64,000 bases of DNA. Origin: Nocardioides daejeonensis. Lineage in GTDB: Bacteria; Actinomycetota; Actinomycetes; Propionibacteriales; Nocardioidaceae. Under the pieces are notes generated by a model. It saw only the letters and a list, made by a program, of their open reading frames with translations. It made no database searches and had not been told where the DNA came from. The position numbers and the translations under genes are program-made. Positions 25,275 through 35,127 of this stretch are shown here, piece by piece (position 1 is the first letter of the stretch; every line of letters begins with the position of its first letter). The stretch is taken from positions 372,001 to 436,000 of the forward strand of contig NZ_QHKZ01000002.1 of the NCBI RefSeq assembly GCF_003194585.1, in the 5' to 3' direction.

Positions 25275-26651
25275 CCGGCGCGGCACGAGACCGCCGAACC
25301 CGAGAGAGACAACGGCGGCACCCAGGCAGACGGCGAACGCGGCGGTGATCGCGCTGCCGGTGGGCACCACATGTCCGCCGACGACGAGCGTCGTCGCCGA
25401 CAGGACTGCTGACAGCACGGCAGCAGAGCTGGTGGTGCCGAGCGAGCGCATCAGGGCGTTGAGGCCGTTGGCGGCAGCGGTCTCCGAGACCGGCACCGCG
25501 TCCATGATGAGCGCAGGCATGGCCGCATAGGCGATCCCGATCCCACCACTGACCAGCACCGAGCAGGCGATGATCGACGCCAGGTACTCGTGGGTGATCA
25601 GGCCGACCGCGTACCCGCACGCGATGATGACGGCTCCGACCAGCAGGGACGTGCGCGGCCCACGCATCGCCGAGATCCGCGCCCCCAGCCGGGAGCAGAA
25701 GAACATCACGATGCCGCCAGGCGCCAGCGCGAGCCCGGTCTCCACCATGGTCAGGTCCAGGCCGTAGCCGCTATCCGGCGGGGCCATCAGGATCTGGGTG
25801 CAGATCAGCGACGTGCCGTACATCGCGAAGCCGATGGTGATCGAGGCGAGGTTGGTGAAGAGCACCTGGGGCCGAGCGGAGACCCGCAGGTCGACGAGCG
25901 GCTCACGGCGCCGGAGCTGGTACCAGCCCCAGAGCGGGAAGACCACCGCTGCACCCGCCAGCAGCCCGAGGATCTCGGCGCTGACCCAGCCGCGCTGGTT
26001 GCCCCGCGTGATCGCCAACATCAGGCAGATGAGCCCGGTGGCCAGGCCGACGGCGCCCAGCATGTCGAAGCGCCCAGGTGACTTCACCGGCGACTCCGGG
26101 ACGAGCATGATCACCGAGATCAGGCACGCGATGCTCATCACCGCAGCGATCCAGAAGAGCATGTGCCAGTCGCTCGCCTCGGCGACGACCGCCGCGATCG
26201 GGAGGCCGAACGCGCCACCCAGGCCCATGCTGGAGCTCATCAGTGCGATCGCCGGGCCGACCTCCTCGGCCGGTAGCTCGTCGCGCAGGATGCTGATGCC
26301 CAGCGCGATCGCCCCCGACGCGGCGCCCTGGAGGGCGCGACCGGCCACCATCGTCGCGATGGAGTCGGCGAAGGCGCAGATCACCGAGCCCACGACGAGC
26401 GAGACCAGCGTGGCGACCAGCACCAACTTCTTGCCGAACATGTCGCCCAACCGACCGGCGATCGGCGTCAGCACCGCCGCAGCGAGCAAAGTCGCGGTGA
26501 CCGCCCAATATGCCTCGGCCGGATCAGCGTGCAGGATCTCCGGCAGCCTCGGCACCAACGGCACGATCGCGGTGTGCATCGTCGAGACCACGATGCCGGC
26601 GCTGCACAGCACCGCCAGCAGCCCGCGGGGCGGGGCTACCGAAGCAGTCAC
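25221..26651 (-). CDS. MFS transporter, DHA2-like drug exporter
   Basis: This 476-residue protein has 13-14 predicted membrane helices. The MFS motif A variant GRLGDMFGKKLVL lies in the second-third helix loop, and the motif C-like GGAFGLPIAAVVAEASDWHMLF in helix five. It resembles EmrB/QacA proton-coupled exporters. The substrate is unknown. The C-terminal tail (RRSAELGEQRPSGVVAAES) overlaps the 3' end of the flavoprotein gene on the other strand. Confidence 0.88.
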   Translation of the reverse strand: MTASVAPPRGLLAVLCSAGIVVSTMHTAIVPLVPRLPEILHADPAEAYWAVTATLLAAAVLTPIAGRLGDMFGKKLVLVATLVSLVVGSVICAFADSIATMVAGRALQGAASGAIALGISILRDELPAEEVGPAIALMSSSMGLGGAFGLPIAAVVAEASDWHMLFWIAAVMSIACLISVIMLVPESPVKSPGRFDMLGAVGLATGLICLMLAITRGNQRGWVSAEILGLLAGAAVVFPLWGWYQLRRREPLVDLRVSARPQVLFTNLASITIGFAMYGTSLICTQILMAPPDSGYGLDLTMVETGLALAPGGIVMFFCSRLGARISAMRGPRTSLLVGAVIIACGYAVGLITHEYLASIIACSVLVSGGIGIAYAAMPALIMDAVPVSETAAANGLNALMRSLGTTSSAAVLSAVLSATTLVVGGHVVPTGSAITAAFAVCLGAAVVSLGFGGLVPRRSAELGEQRPSGVVAAES

Positions 26652-26788
26652 TCAGCCTCCTTCACCCCGATGTCGTGTGCACCCTACAGATGATCGAGCT
26701 GCGGCAGCGCTCCGCTTCCACGGAGTGGAAGCAGCAGCTCCGCACCGTGCACTGCGACCAGCTCCGCACTCGCCGGAGGAAGAATGCC

Positions 26789-26821
26789 GAAGGGCCTCCA
26801 GCCGGTGGCTGGAGGCCCTTC
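26789..26821 (-). terminator. Terminator of tRNA-Lys
   Basis: A perfect 15-bp hairpin (GAAGGGCCTCCAGCC with GGCTGGAGGCCCTTC, 3-nt loop) lies 7 bp past the 3' end of the leftward tRNA gene. On the minus strand it is followed by GGCATTCTT. Confidence 0.8.
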
Positions 26822-26827
26822 GATCGG

Positions 26828-26900
<73 letters not shown>

Positions 26901-26976
26901 TTGCGACAGGAGAAACATTAACACCGGTGGGGGCGCCGTACGAAATCGAGATGCGGCCCCCACCGGATCCCGGCAC

Positions 26977-29466
26977 TCAGCCCCCGCTGACGATGCGGGT
27001 CGAGAGCCGCTGCTTGCGGATCTGCGCCGACGTGAACGGGAAACGCACCCACTTCTCCTTGCCGAAGAGCGCGGTCTGGTCGCTCGACCACCGCGACCGC
27101 GGGTTCTCCGACTGCGAGTAGGTGAGGATGGTGCGCGCGATCACCTTCTGCTTGCCCCGGAAGGCGATCGCCTGGATGTGTGACGAGCCGTAGGTGACCG
27201 GCGCCCAGCGATCGGTGTTCTGGGCCGGTGCGTAGGGCTCGACGACGTTGGCGTTGCCTGCCTCGTGCGACCCTCCGCCGAGCGCGATGGGCGGCGCGCC
27301 TCGGTCGCCGGCCACGTGGACGGCACCCCATCGGGCATCGATCGGCACCCCAGCCTCCGCCAGCTCGGCCAGGCCGTCCTTCATCGCCGCCACGACCTTG
27401 GCGTTGCCTGCGTCGAGCCCGCGCGGAGTGTTCATCGGATCGGCCGCGCTGAAGGGCACCTTCCAGACGCCCTTGGCGGGCAGGCGGCGTACGAATGCCT
27501 CGAAGATGTGGGTACCCACCGAACCGACGTCGCTGCGGCCGTTCCAAGCGGCCAGCACGTCGCAGGCTGCGCCCCCGGCTGCCGCCTTGCAGACCTTGTC
27601 GAGAGCACCGTCTGCGCGCATGACCTCGGCCCCCATCACCCGGTTCTGGTGCTCGAAGGAGGCGAGCCGTGCCGGCGAGATCTTCCGGCCGGCACGTTGC
27701 AGCTCACCCGGGTAGGCGTAGACCATGCGGGTCCGCAACGACCGCTCGCACTTCTCACATCCCATGATCTTCGGGAAGCCCTCGAGGGGCTGCTGAGGGT
27801 TGGGCAGCCAGTAGGAGTCGTTCGCGTTGGCCACCCAGTCCCGCCGGAACGCCTCCGGCTGGTTGGCCGGGCCGATGATCCCCGGACGGGCCGCGTCGGC
27901 GTCGGTCTTCCAGGCGCACTGACTTCCCGCCAGCACACCGTTGAGGCCGGGCAGCCCGGCCACCTTGAAGAGCAGCTGACCGATCACCGTCATGCAGGTG
28001 TTGAGCTGCTTGTTGGTCACGTTCGGCGTCACGGAGTGGTCGGCGTAGACGACATTGCCCTGACGGTCGGCAGCGATCGTGTTGACCCACGGGATCCCGC
28101 CCCACTTGTCGGACTTCGCGAGCAGGTCGCGCACGTTCGTGGCCTCACCCATCGCGAGGAAGCTGTCGAAGGTGCGCAGCTGCTCGGCATTGGCGTCGCG
28201 GATCGCCCAGAGGGTCAGCGGTCCCCACGGCATGAACTTGTCGGGGGCGTCGATGACGTACCCCTCGGCGGTGCGGTAGACGTCCTCCCGGACCACCTTC
28301 ACCGAGCCGTCGGCCTGACGCACCTTGACGTCCACGACGCCCTTCATCAGCTGCGCCGGACCCCGGGAGCCGATGTAGGTGGTGGTGCCCGCGACCGTCG
28401 GGTACTCGTAGGGCGTGAAGCGGTACGACGTCGAGACCGTGTGGCTCCAGGCCACCGACTTGTTCCACCCGATATTGACCACCGGAGACCCGATCAGCGA
28501 GGCGCCGGCGACGTCGTACTTGCCGGGGATCGTGAGGTGTTGCTGGCTGAACCGGTAGCGCCCGCGCCACGGGAAGTGCGGGTTGCCCAGCAGCATGCCC
28601 CGGCCGGTAGTGCTGAGATCGCCGCCGACCGCGGTCGCGTTGGACCCGAACGGCGTCTCGTCCCTACGGAGCGCCGCACGCAGCGCCTTCGCGTCGACCT
28701 GCTCGGCGAGCGCCTCGACGTCCTTCGCCTTCAGCGCGTCGAGGCCGCCGACGGGGAGCTTGAGCCCCGGCAGCTCCGGCAACCCGGGGTCGGTGAGCGA
28801 CGCCGGGGAGGCCGTCACGATCTCGTGCACGAAGACGCCGGTGGAGGCGAGCAGGTTGGCGAGGTAGACGCCGTACCAGAGGTCGATCGGTTTGGCCTTC
28901 TGGTTGAGGAAGGCCATCCCCGAGCACTCGGGATCGGTCACGCCCCGCGCCCCACCCTGGTCGGCGAGCCACTTGTTCACTCCGGCCGTGTAGCCGTCGG
29001 CGAGCTTCTTGGCGCGCTTGCTCGGGCCACGGACCGGGTCGGCGAGGAGCTTCTCGACCACCTTCCGCTGTCGCAGGTCGCCGACGAGCGTGTCGATCTC
29101 CAGGTTCGTCGCCTTCAGCTGCACCTGGTCGTCGTAGCTGCCCTCGCCGTAGTGGAGGGAGCGCTGGCCCAGTCCGGTGATCAACGTGTCGGCGAGGGTG
29201 CAGATCGACGTCTCCGCCGAGGCGTAGCCGCTACCGAACCCGAGATCGCCCCAGGAGTCAGCGACCACGTGCGGGATGCCGTGCTTGGTGCGGGTGATCC
29301 GGGCGGTGTAGCGCGGCGCCGCGCGCTTCGCCGCCGGCTTCGCAGCGGGCGCGACCGCAGCCAACGTGGGAACGGCGGGTTGACCGGACGCCTGGATGCC
29401 GACCGCCGAGAGGGTCGGGACCACGAGGGTCAACGCAGTCAGGGCAAGGAGACGACGAAGGTGCAC
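26977..29466 (-). CDS. Penicillin acylase family Ntn hydrolase (AHL/aculeacin acylase-like), secreted
   Basis: This 829-residue precursor starts with a signal peptide (residues 1-27). An alpha-chain region follows (KHGIPHVVADSWGDLGFGSG, then SAETSICTLAD). The self-cleavage and nucleophile site is Gly-Ser275 in TPFGSNATAVGG, which would become the N-terminal Ser of the beta chain. The beta chain carries LLGNPHFPWRG and the HTVSTS segment expected of acyl-homoserine-lactone or aculeacin acylases. It probably hydrolyses amide-linked acyl chains outside the cell. Substrates could be quorum signals or lipopeptides; sequence alone does not decide. Confidence 0.9.
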   Translation of the reverse strand: MHLRRLLALTALTLVVPTLSAVGIQASGQPAVPTLAAVAPAAKPAAKRAAPRYTARITRTKHGIPHVVADSWGDLGFGSGYASAETSICTLADTLITGLGQRSLHYGEGSYDDQVQLKATNLEIDTLVGDLRQRKVVEKLLADPVRGPSKRAKKLADGYTAGVNKWLADQGGARGVTDPECSGMAFLNQKAKPIDLWYGVYLANLLASTGVFVHEIVTASPASLTDPGLPELPGLKLPVGGLDALKAKDVEALAEQVDAKALRAALRRDETPFGSNATAVGGDLSTTGRGMLLGNPHFPWRGRYRFSQQHLTIPGKYDVAGASLIGSPVVNIGWNKSVAWSHTVSTSYRFTPYEYPTVAGTTTYIGSRGPAQLMKGVVDVKVRQADGSVKVVREDVYRTAEGYVIDAPDKFMPWGPLTLWAIRDANAEQLRTFDSFLAMGEATNVRDLLAKSDKWGGIPWVNTIAADRQGNVVYADHSVTPNVTNKQLNTCMTVIGQLLFKVAGLPGLNGVLAGSQCAWKTDADAARPGIIGPANQPEAFRRDWVANANDSYWLPNPQQPLEGFPKIMGCEKCERSLRTRMVYAYPGELQRAGRKISPARLASFEHQNRVMGAEVMRADGALDKVCKAAAGGAACDVLAAWNGRSDVGSVGTHIFEAFVRRLPAKGVWKVPFSAADPMNTPRGLDAGNAKVVAAMKDGLAELAEAGVPIDARWGAVHVAGDRGAPPIALGGGSHEAGNANVVEPYAPAQNTDRWAPVTYGSSHIQAIAFRGKQKVIARTILTYSQSENPRSRWSSDQTALFGKEKWVRFPFTSAQIRKQRLSTRIVSGG

Positions 29467-29544
29467 CTGCCTTCAACGCCGGACGCGTGATGTTGGTTAC
29501 GCCAAACGACCGGCGACTGCCACCAACGTCATGACCGAGTACAT

Positions 29545-29868
29545 CTAGAGATAGAGGCCTGCCGAAGCCTCGCCCAAGCGATCCGCAGCGACGGCGTGCA
29601 CGTCGCGTTCACGCATCACCACGTAGACCTCGCCGTTGACCTCGACCTCGGACTTGTCCTCCGGGTCGAAGAGCACCCGGTCACCGGCCTCGACCGCCCG
29701 GACGTGCGGGCCGATCGCGACGACCCGGGACCAGGCGAGCCGGCGACCGCCCATCGCCGCGGTCGCGGGGATCACGATTCCGCCGGAGGAGCGCCGCTCA
29801 CCGGACTCCCGGTCGATCTCGACCATGAGCCGGTCGTGCAGCATCTTGATGGGGGTCTTGTCGCTCAC
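29545..29868 (-). CDS. GroES-like co-chaperonin family protein, stand-alone
   Basis: This 107-residue protein has the GroES beta-barrel pattern: IKMLHDRLMVEIDRESGE, the mobile-loop region SSGGIVIPATAAM, then VVAIGPHVRAVEAGDRVLF and the DVHAV end. It has no groEL next to it and the mobile loop differs from the usual GGI(V/L)LP sequence, so it may be a divergent paralogue. It lies 9 bp downstream of a DUF3618 gene, which implies one transcript. Confidence 0.82.
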   Translation of the reverse strand: MSDKTPIKMLHDRLMVEIDRESGERRSSGGIVIPATAAMGGRRLAWSRVVAIGPHVRAVEAGDRVLFDPEDKSEVEVNGEVYVVMRERDVHAVAADRLGEASAGLYL

Positions 29869-29877
29869 GGGTGTGGG

Positions 29878-30126
29878 TCAGCTCGCGATCTTGCGGATCA
29901 CACGCAGGACGACGATCACGCCGACGACGCCACCGACGACCTTGAGGATGTTGTCGGTCCGCGGCTGGCCCGTCTCCACATCCACGAAGTGAGCCTTGAG
30001 GCTCGCCGTCTGCCGGTTGGCGATCGTCTTGGGGTTCGCGCGGTAGACCAGCTGGTCGATCGTCGCGACGAGCCGTTCCCGGGTCGCCTCGATATCCGCT
30101 TCCAGGGCGTTCATCTCGTTGGTCAC
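29878..30126 (-). CDS. DUF3618 single-pass membrane protein
   Basis: The 82 residues begin with the typical DUF3618 helix (IEATRERLVATIDQLVYRANP). A membrane helix follows (ILKVVGGVVGVIVVLRVIRK). This family is widespread in actinobacteria, with no assigned function. The gene is the first of a two-gene unit with the GroES-like gene and is divergent from the peroxiredoxin. Confidence 0.85.
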   Translation of the reverse strand: MTNEMNALEADIEATRERLVATIDQLVYRANPKTIANRQTASLKAHFVDVETGQPRTDNILKVVGGVVGVIVVLRVIRKIAS

Positions 30127-30206
30127 CCGCGAAGGCTACCAAGCGGTGTCGCCAGCAGCCGGGCGCGATACGGTCGAGAGACAGCCGCCGAGCCGAAGGA
30201 CCCGAC

Positions 30207-30683
30207 GTGACCGAGCAGACCCGCCTCTCCCCCGGCGACCTCGCCCCCGACTTCACCCTCCCCACCGACGACGGCAGCTCGGTGACGCTCTCCGACCTGC
30301 GCGGACAGAAGGTCATCGTCTACTTCTACCCAGCCGCCATGACGCCGGGATGCACGAAGCAGGCGTGCGACTTCACCGACTCCCTCGACTCGTTGCGCTC
30401 CGTGGGCTACGAAGTGCTCGGCATCTCCCCGGACAAGCCCGAGAAGCTCGCGAAGTTCCGGGAGCGCGACTCCCTCACCATCAGCCTCCTCTCGGACGTC
30501 GACAAGTCGGTGATGACGGCCTGGGGCGCGTTCGGCGAGAAGAAGCTCTACGGCAAGGTCGTGCAGGGCGTGATCCGCTCCACGATCGTCCTCGACGAGG
30601 AGGGCCGGGTCGCGGTCGCCCAGTACAACGTGAAGGCCACCGGTCACGTCGCGAAGCTGCGCCGCGACCTCGGCCTGGACTGA
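30207..30683 (+). CDS. bcp: Thioredoxin-dependent thiol peroxidase (Bcp/PrxQ)
   Basis: This peroxiredoxin reduces hydroperoxides with thiols. The peroxidatic Cys is in AMTPGCTKQACDF and the second Cys five residues later is the PrxQ resolving Cys. GDLAPDFTLPTDDG and the IRSTIVLDEEGRV strand complete the fold. The 158-residue length is normal. The start is a GTG at 30207, immediately before TEQTRLSPGD. Confidence 0.95.
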   Translation: MTEQTRLSPGDLAPDFTLPTDDGSSVTLSDLRGQKVIVYFYPAAMTPGCTKQACDFTDSLDSLRSVGYEVLGISPDKPEKLAKFRERDSLTISLLSDVDKSVMTAWGAFGEKKLYGKVVQGVIRSTIVLDEEGRVAVAQYNVKATGHVAKLRRDLGLD

Positions 30684-30685
30684 GC

Positions 30686-30710
30686 TGTGGCCCCCTGACA
30701 GGGGGCCACA
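30686..30710 (+). terminator. Terminator of bcp
   Basis: A perfect 11-bp hairpin (TGTGGCCCCCT with AGGGGGCCACA, loop GAC) starts 2 bp past the stop codon. Confidence 0.75.
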
Positions 30711-30774
30711 CTGGTCTGCACCAGTCGTAGGCCACGGGCGTCGCCACGCCCACGGCACTACACTGGCCAGCCGC

Positions 30775-30856
30775 GCCGAAGTGGTGGAACTGGCAGACAC
30801 GCAGGTTTTAGGTACCTGTGCCTCCGGGCATGAGGGTTCGAGTCCCTCCTTCGGCA
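30775..30856 (+). tRNA. tRNA-Leu (anticodon TAG)
   Basis: The acceptor GCCGAAG pairs with CTTCGGC. The anticodon stem-loop is CAGGT-TTTAGGT-ACCTG and a variable arm (TGCCTCCGGGCA) marks a class II tRNA. The T-arm is GAGGGTTCGAGTCCCTC and the discriminator is A. TACACT at 30759-30764 is a possible -10 box. Confidence 0.95.
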
Positions 30857-30884
30857 CGCTCAAGAACCTTCATCAGGAGACTCC

Positions 30885-31829
30885 GTGAACAACACGCCAC
30901 CCAACGGCCCCGGCAACCAGCCCTGGGGCCAGCCCGGCCAGGACCCGCAACAGTGGGGCCAGCAGCCCGGCGGCCAGCAGCAGCCCGGCGGCCAGCAGTG
31001 GGGGCAGCAGCCCGACCAGCAGCAGTGGGGGCAGCAGCCCAACGACCCACAGTGGGGCCAGCAGCCCGGCGGCCAGCAGTGGGGCCAGCAGCCTCCCGGC
31101 CAGTGGGGTCAGCCCGTCCCGGGCGGCCCGGGCGGTGAGCCGCCGAAGAAGAAGACCGGCCTGATCATCGGTGCCATCGTGGCCGCGCTCATCCTGGTCG
31201 GCGGTGGCATCGCTGCCGCGATCGCCTTGAGCGGTGACGACGACAAGGACGACAAGAAGGCCGTCGACAAGACCAGCCAGTCGGTCGAGCCGACGGACTC
31301 CACCACCACCGACTCCACCGAGGAGCCGACCGACACGCCCACCACGGAGGACACTCCCCCGACGCCTGACGGTGACACCGTCACCGGTGACGGCTACTCG
31401 TTCGCCCTCCCCGACGGTTGGATCGACGCCAGCACCGACCCTGGTGCGACGTCCACGCCGAGCATCGACACCGTCGCCGCGTGGGGCAACGAGCTCAACG
31501 GCAGCCGCGCCAACATGATCGTGGAGACGCAGGCAGCCGGCACGGCGACCGGCCCGGACGACCTGAAGGAGACCTGGATCGCCACCATGACCCAGGCCAC
31601 CGGCGGAGCAACCCCGGAAGACGCTGACTCCATCACCGTCGACGGTGACGAGACGATCGGCGTCCGATTCGAGCGCGACAACGGTGCCGGCGTGCAGATC
31701 GTGCAGATCGCCCACCTGCTCGTGCACGGCGACACCGCCTACGCGATCACGCTGAGCTTCCGTCCCGACGACGAGTCCGAGGTCATGGACTACTTCGACG
31801 AGATGATCTCCAGCTGGAGCTTCGCCTGA
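30885..31829 (+). CDS. Membrane protein with Q/W/G-repeat cytoplasmic domain
   Basis: The first 85 residues are tandem variants of QWGQQPGG with Pro, ending PPKKK. One membrane helix follows (TGLIIGAIVAALILVGGGIAA). A Thr/Ser/Asp/Glu linker leads to an external globular domain of about 145 residues (GDGYSFALPDGWIDAS to EMISSWSFA), which resembles PsbP- or LpqN-like domains by pattern only. The start is a GTG. The function is unknown; the repeat part may mediate self-association. Confidence 0.75.
   Translation: MNNTPPNGPGNQPWGQPGQDPQQWGQQPGGQQQPGGQQWGQQPDQQQWGQQPNDPQWGQQPGGQQWGQQPPGQWGQPVPGGPGGEPPKKKTGLIIGAIVAALILVGGGIAAAIALSGDDDKDDKKAVDKTSQSVEPTDSTTTDSTEEPTDTPTTEDTPPTPDGDTVTGDGYSFALPDGWIDASTDPGATSTPSIDTVAAWGNELNGSRANMIVETQAAGTATGPDDLKETWIATMTQATGGATPEDADSITVDGDETIGVRFERDNGAGVQIVQIAHLLVHGDTAYAITLSFRPDDESEVMDYFDEMISSWSFA
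30940..31116 (+). repeat. In-gene degenerate tandem repeat coding QWGQQP units
   Basis: About eight degenerate units of CAGTGGGG(C/G)CAGCAGCCC-type sequence follow each other in frame. They encode QWGQQP variants separated by GG, DQ or ND. Copy number in such tracts can change by slippage. Confidence 0.7.
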
Positions 31830-31842
31830 TCCACGATTGAGC

Positions 31843-31882
31843 ACGACTGCGCCCCTGGCCATCCGGCCAGGGGCGCAGTCGT
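31843..31882. terminator. Bidirectional terminator
   Basis: Perfect 18-bp arms (ACGACTGCGCCCCTGGCC with GGCCAGGGGCGCAGTCGT) surround an ATCC loop between the convergent Q/W/G-repeat gene and rdgB. Confidence 0.85.
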
Positions 31883-31891
31883 CTCTGGCCG

Positions 31892-32495
31892 TCAGCCGCG
31901 CAGCGCGGCGGCCACCAACGGGGCGACCTCGGTCAGCGCCCGGCCCCGGTGCGAGATGGCGTCCTTCGCCTCGCGGCTGAGCTCGGCTGTCGTCACCTCG
32001 TGGCCCTCGGCACAGAAGAGCACGTCGTAGCCGAACCCACCGCTGCCACGCACCTCTCGGATCACCCGGCCGTCCATCCGGCCGTGCACGACATGCTCGG
32101 AGCCGTCGGGGAGGCAGAAGGCGACGGCACAGGCGAAGTGCGCGCCGCGACGCTCGTCAGGCACGTCCTCAAGCTGCGCAAGAAGCAGGGTGTTGTTGCG
32201 CTCGTCAGACTTCGGCGGTCCGGACCATCGGGCCGAGAGCACACCGGGCATGCCGTTGAGCGCATCGACGCACAACCCCGAGTCGTCGGCCAACGAGGCG
32301 AGGCCCGTGGCAGTGACACCGGCCCGCGCCTTCACCAGCGCGTTCCCTGCGAAGTCGGGCTGATCCTCCACCGGCTCGGTGTAGCCGTCGACGTCGTCGA
32401 TGCCGAGCACCCGGATCCCCGACACGAGCGGGCGGAGGATCCGCTCCATCTCCTCCAGCTTCTTGCGGTTGCGGGAGGCGAGGAAGACGACCGGC

Positions 32496-32503
<8 letters not shown>
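31892..32503 (-). CDS. rdgB: RdgB/HAM1 non-canonical purine NTP pyrophosphatase
   Basis: This enzyme hydrolyses XTP, ITP and dITP to monophosphates and so keeps deaminated purines out of nucleic acids. [15 protein letters not shown], the metal-binding [19 protein letters not shown], the GGFGYDVLF loop and the SHRGRAL end are all present. The length is 203 residues. The start ATG at 32503 overlaps the rph 3' end by 8 bp. Confidence 0.96.
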
Positions 32504-33206
<703 letters not shown>

Positions 33207-33243
33207 GGCCTCGACCCTACGTGGGCGCGGCCGCCCAACGCAC

Positions 33244-33276
33244 AGGGCCCGATCCCCCCGAGAAGGACCGGGCCCT
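33244..33276 (-). terminator. Terminator of ABC exporter operon
   Basis: AGGGCCCG (33244-33251) pairs with CGGGCCCT (33269-33276). It lies 28 bp past the permease stop and upstream of rph, so it separates the two leftward units. Confidence 0.6.
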
Positions 33277-33303
33277 ACACGTTGCTGTCGCGGAATCAGC
33301 AGG

Positions 33304-34083
33304 TCACTTGATCTCGGCCTTCTGCACGCGAATCCAGCCGATCACCAGCGGAAGCACGATCCAGATGAAGCCGCTCGTACCGATCTGCGCCCACTCCTTG
33401 CCGGAGAGGCCGTCCGGGTTGAAAAGCATCGAGGAAGAGGTGCTCAGGTCGAACCAGAGCAGCTTGTCCTGCATGGAGGTCCAGATGCCGGTGACGATGG
33501 AGACCACGGTCGGCACCGCGAAGTAGGCGACGATCGCGAAGGCGCTGTTGAGCAGGGCGATGCCGAAGGCGAAGCCCCACACACCACCGAGCACCAGCGC
33601 GAGAACGATCCGCGCCAGGAACGGTCCACTCACGTCCTCCCACGGGTCCGCAGCGCCCGCGATCGGGGTGAGCACCAGCGCAATGGCCACCGCGACGAGG
33701 AACGCGGCGAGGATGAAGATCAGCGCGGCGAGGAACTTCGCCGCCAGGACCCGTCCCCGGTGCGGCACCAGCGAGAAGGTCACCAGTCCGGTGCGCTGTC
33801 CCCACTCCTGGGTGACCAGAAGGATCGCCAGCACCGGCAGCAGCATCCCCTGCGGCATCGCGGAGAACTGCAGGAAGGCGAGGAACGGCAGGTCGTCCTT
33901 GCTGAAGATCAGGAACAGCGTGTTGACCAGGACCGTGACGGCGCCGATGGCGATCAGCAGCCACAGACCGGCCCGGGTGTCGGCCATCTTGCGGATCTCG
34001 ACCTGCACCAGCTTGGCCAGGGAGGGGCGGGAGGTGCCGGAGATGTCGATCATCCCCGGCTCGAGTGCGGTCTGGGTGCTCAT
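33304..34083 (-). CDS. ABC-2 type exporter permease
   Basis: The product has 259 residues with six hydrophobic helices, typical of single-domain ABC-2 permeases. These include [41 protein letters not shown] and [19 protein letters not shown]. The [15 protein letters not shown] segment after helix two is common in this family. Its start codon lies within the ATPase stop (ATGA). It probably exports a drug, peptide or lipid under control of the divergent two-component system; the substrate is unknown. Confidence 0.87.
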   Translation of the reverse strand: MSTQTALEPGMIDISGTSRPSLAKLVQVEIRKMADTRAGLWLLIAIGAVTVLVNTLFLIFSKDDLPFLAFLQFSAMPQGMLLPVLAILLVTQEWGQRTGLVTFSLVPHRGRVLAAKFLAALIFILAAFLVAVAIALVLTPIAGAADPWEDVSGPFLARIVLALVLGGVWGFAFGIALLNSAFAIVAYFAVPTVVSIVTGIWTSMQDKLLWFDLSTSSSMLFNPDGLSGKEWAQIGTSGFIWIVLPLVIGWIRVQKAEIK

Positions 34084-34994
34084 GCCTGGGTGCCTCCGGT
34101 CTGCTCGCTGTAGCTCTCACGCTGGGTTCCCGCGGTCAGCTCGAGGAAGAGGTCCTCAAGGCCACCGTCGGCCGCACGCAGCTCGATGAGGGTGATGCCG
34201 TGCTTCGCGGCGACAGCGCCGATCTGCACGGACTCGGCGTCCGCGCGGTAGCCGTCGGCCACCGGGTTCGCCTGGATGCCGGCCTCGGCAAGCGCAGCCA
34301 CAAGCTGCTCCTGCTCGACGGCACGGACATAGGTGCCAGACTCCTGCAGCAGCTCCTCGGGCGTGCCCTGCGCGACAATCGTGCCGCGGCCGATCATGAC
34401 GAGGTCGTCAGCGATCATCTGCACCTCGTGCAGCAGGTGGCTGGAGAGCAGCACCGTGCCGCCACGGTCGGCGTACCCCTTGAGGAGACCGCGCATCCAG
34501 CGGATGCCGGCCGGGTCGAGGCCGTTGGCCGGCTCGTCGAGGATCAGCACCTGCGGGTCGCCCATCAGGGCGTTGGCGATACCGAGCCGCTGGCGCATGC
34601 CCAGCGAGTAGTTCTTGACCCGCCGCTTCGACTCGGAGTCGGTCAGCGAGACCAGCGCAAGCATCTCGTCGACGCGGGAGCTCGGGAGCCCCATCGTCGC
34701 GGCGCTCAACGCCAGCACCTCGCGGCCGGTGCGGCCGGCGTGCTGTGCGGAGGCGTCCAGGAGCACCCCGACGTGACGTCCCGGGTTGGGGATGTCGAGG
34801 TAGTCGTGGCCGCCGACGGTGATCCGCCCCGCGTCCGGGCGGGTGAGCCCGACCATCATCCGCATCGTGGTGGACTTGCCGGCGCCGTTCGGTCCGAGGA
34901 AGCCGGTGACCCGACCCGGTAGGGCGGTGAAACTGACATCGTCGACGGCGGTGAAACCGCCGTACTTCTTGGTGAGGTTCTCAACCTTGATCAT
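34080..34994 (-). CDS. ABC exporter ATP-binding protein
   Basis: Walker A is GPNGAGKST (about residues 34-42), the signature is NYSLGMRQRLGIANAL (a non-LSGGQ YSLGM form common in ABC-2 exporters), and Walker B is VLILDEPANGLDP. The H-loop His is in LLSSHLLHEV. The C-terminal 80 residues form the extension seen in CcmA/DrrA-like proteins. The ATG at 34994 (MIKVENLTKKYGG) is the natural start. It lies divergent from the sensor kinase, 133 bp away. Confidence 0.93.
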   Translation of the reverse strand: MIKVENLTKKYGGFTAVDDVSFTALPGRVTGFLGPNGAGKSTTMRMMVGLTRPDAGRITVGGHDYLDIPNPGRHVGVLLDASAQHAGRTGREVLALSAATMGLPSSRVDEMLALVSLTDSESKRRVKNYSLGMRQRLGIANALMGDPQVLILDEPANGLDPAGIRWMRGLLKGYADRGGTVLLSSHLLHEVQMIADDLVMIGRGTIVAQGTPEELLQESGTYVRAVEQEQLVAALAEAGIQANPVADGYRADAESVQIGAVAAKHGITLIELRAADGGLEDLFLELTAGTQRESYSEQTGGTQA

Positions 34995-35054
34995 GGCATC
35001 CAGCCTGCCGGAGCCGCCTGCCCGGCACATCGGCCCGGAGCATGGATCCACCCC

Positions 35055-35105
35055 CTACCAAAGTCGGTAGCCGAGCCGACTCGAGCATGGGATAGGAGCT
35101 CCCTA
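35055..35105. promoter_or_regulatory. Inverted repeats between ABC exporter and two-component genes
   Basis: The divergent region holds CTACC-AAAGTC-GGTAG (35055-35070), an overlapping GTCGG/CCGAC pair (35063-35080) and the near-palindrome TAGGAGCTCCCTA (35093-35105). These are candidate sites for the NarL-type response regulator. No alignment support is available. Confidence 0.4.
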
Positions 35106-35127
35106 CTACGCCACTAGGCTGAGCGCC

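Noticed and set aside
26977..29466. Beta-lactam biosynthesis or quorum-quenching cluster
   Set aside because: One acylase gene without neighbouring biosynthetic or LuxI/LuxR-type genes does not make a cluster. The family is broad.
27265..29490. 741-codon plus-strand frame opposite the penicillin-acylase-family gene
   Set aside because: The translation has low-complexity Arg/Gly/Val composition and no domain. The opposite strand encodes a complete Ntn hydrolase.
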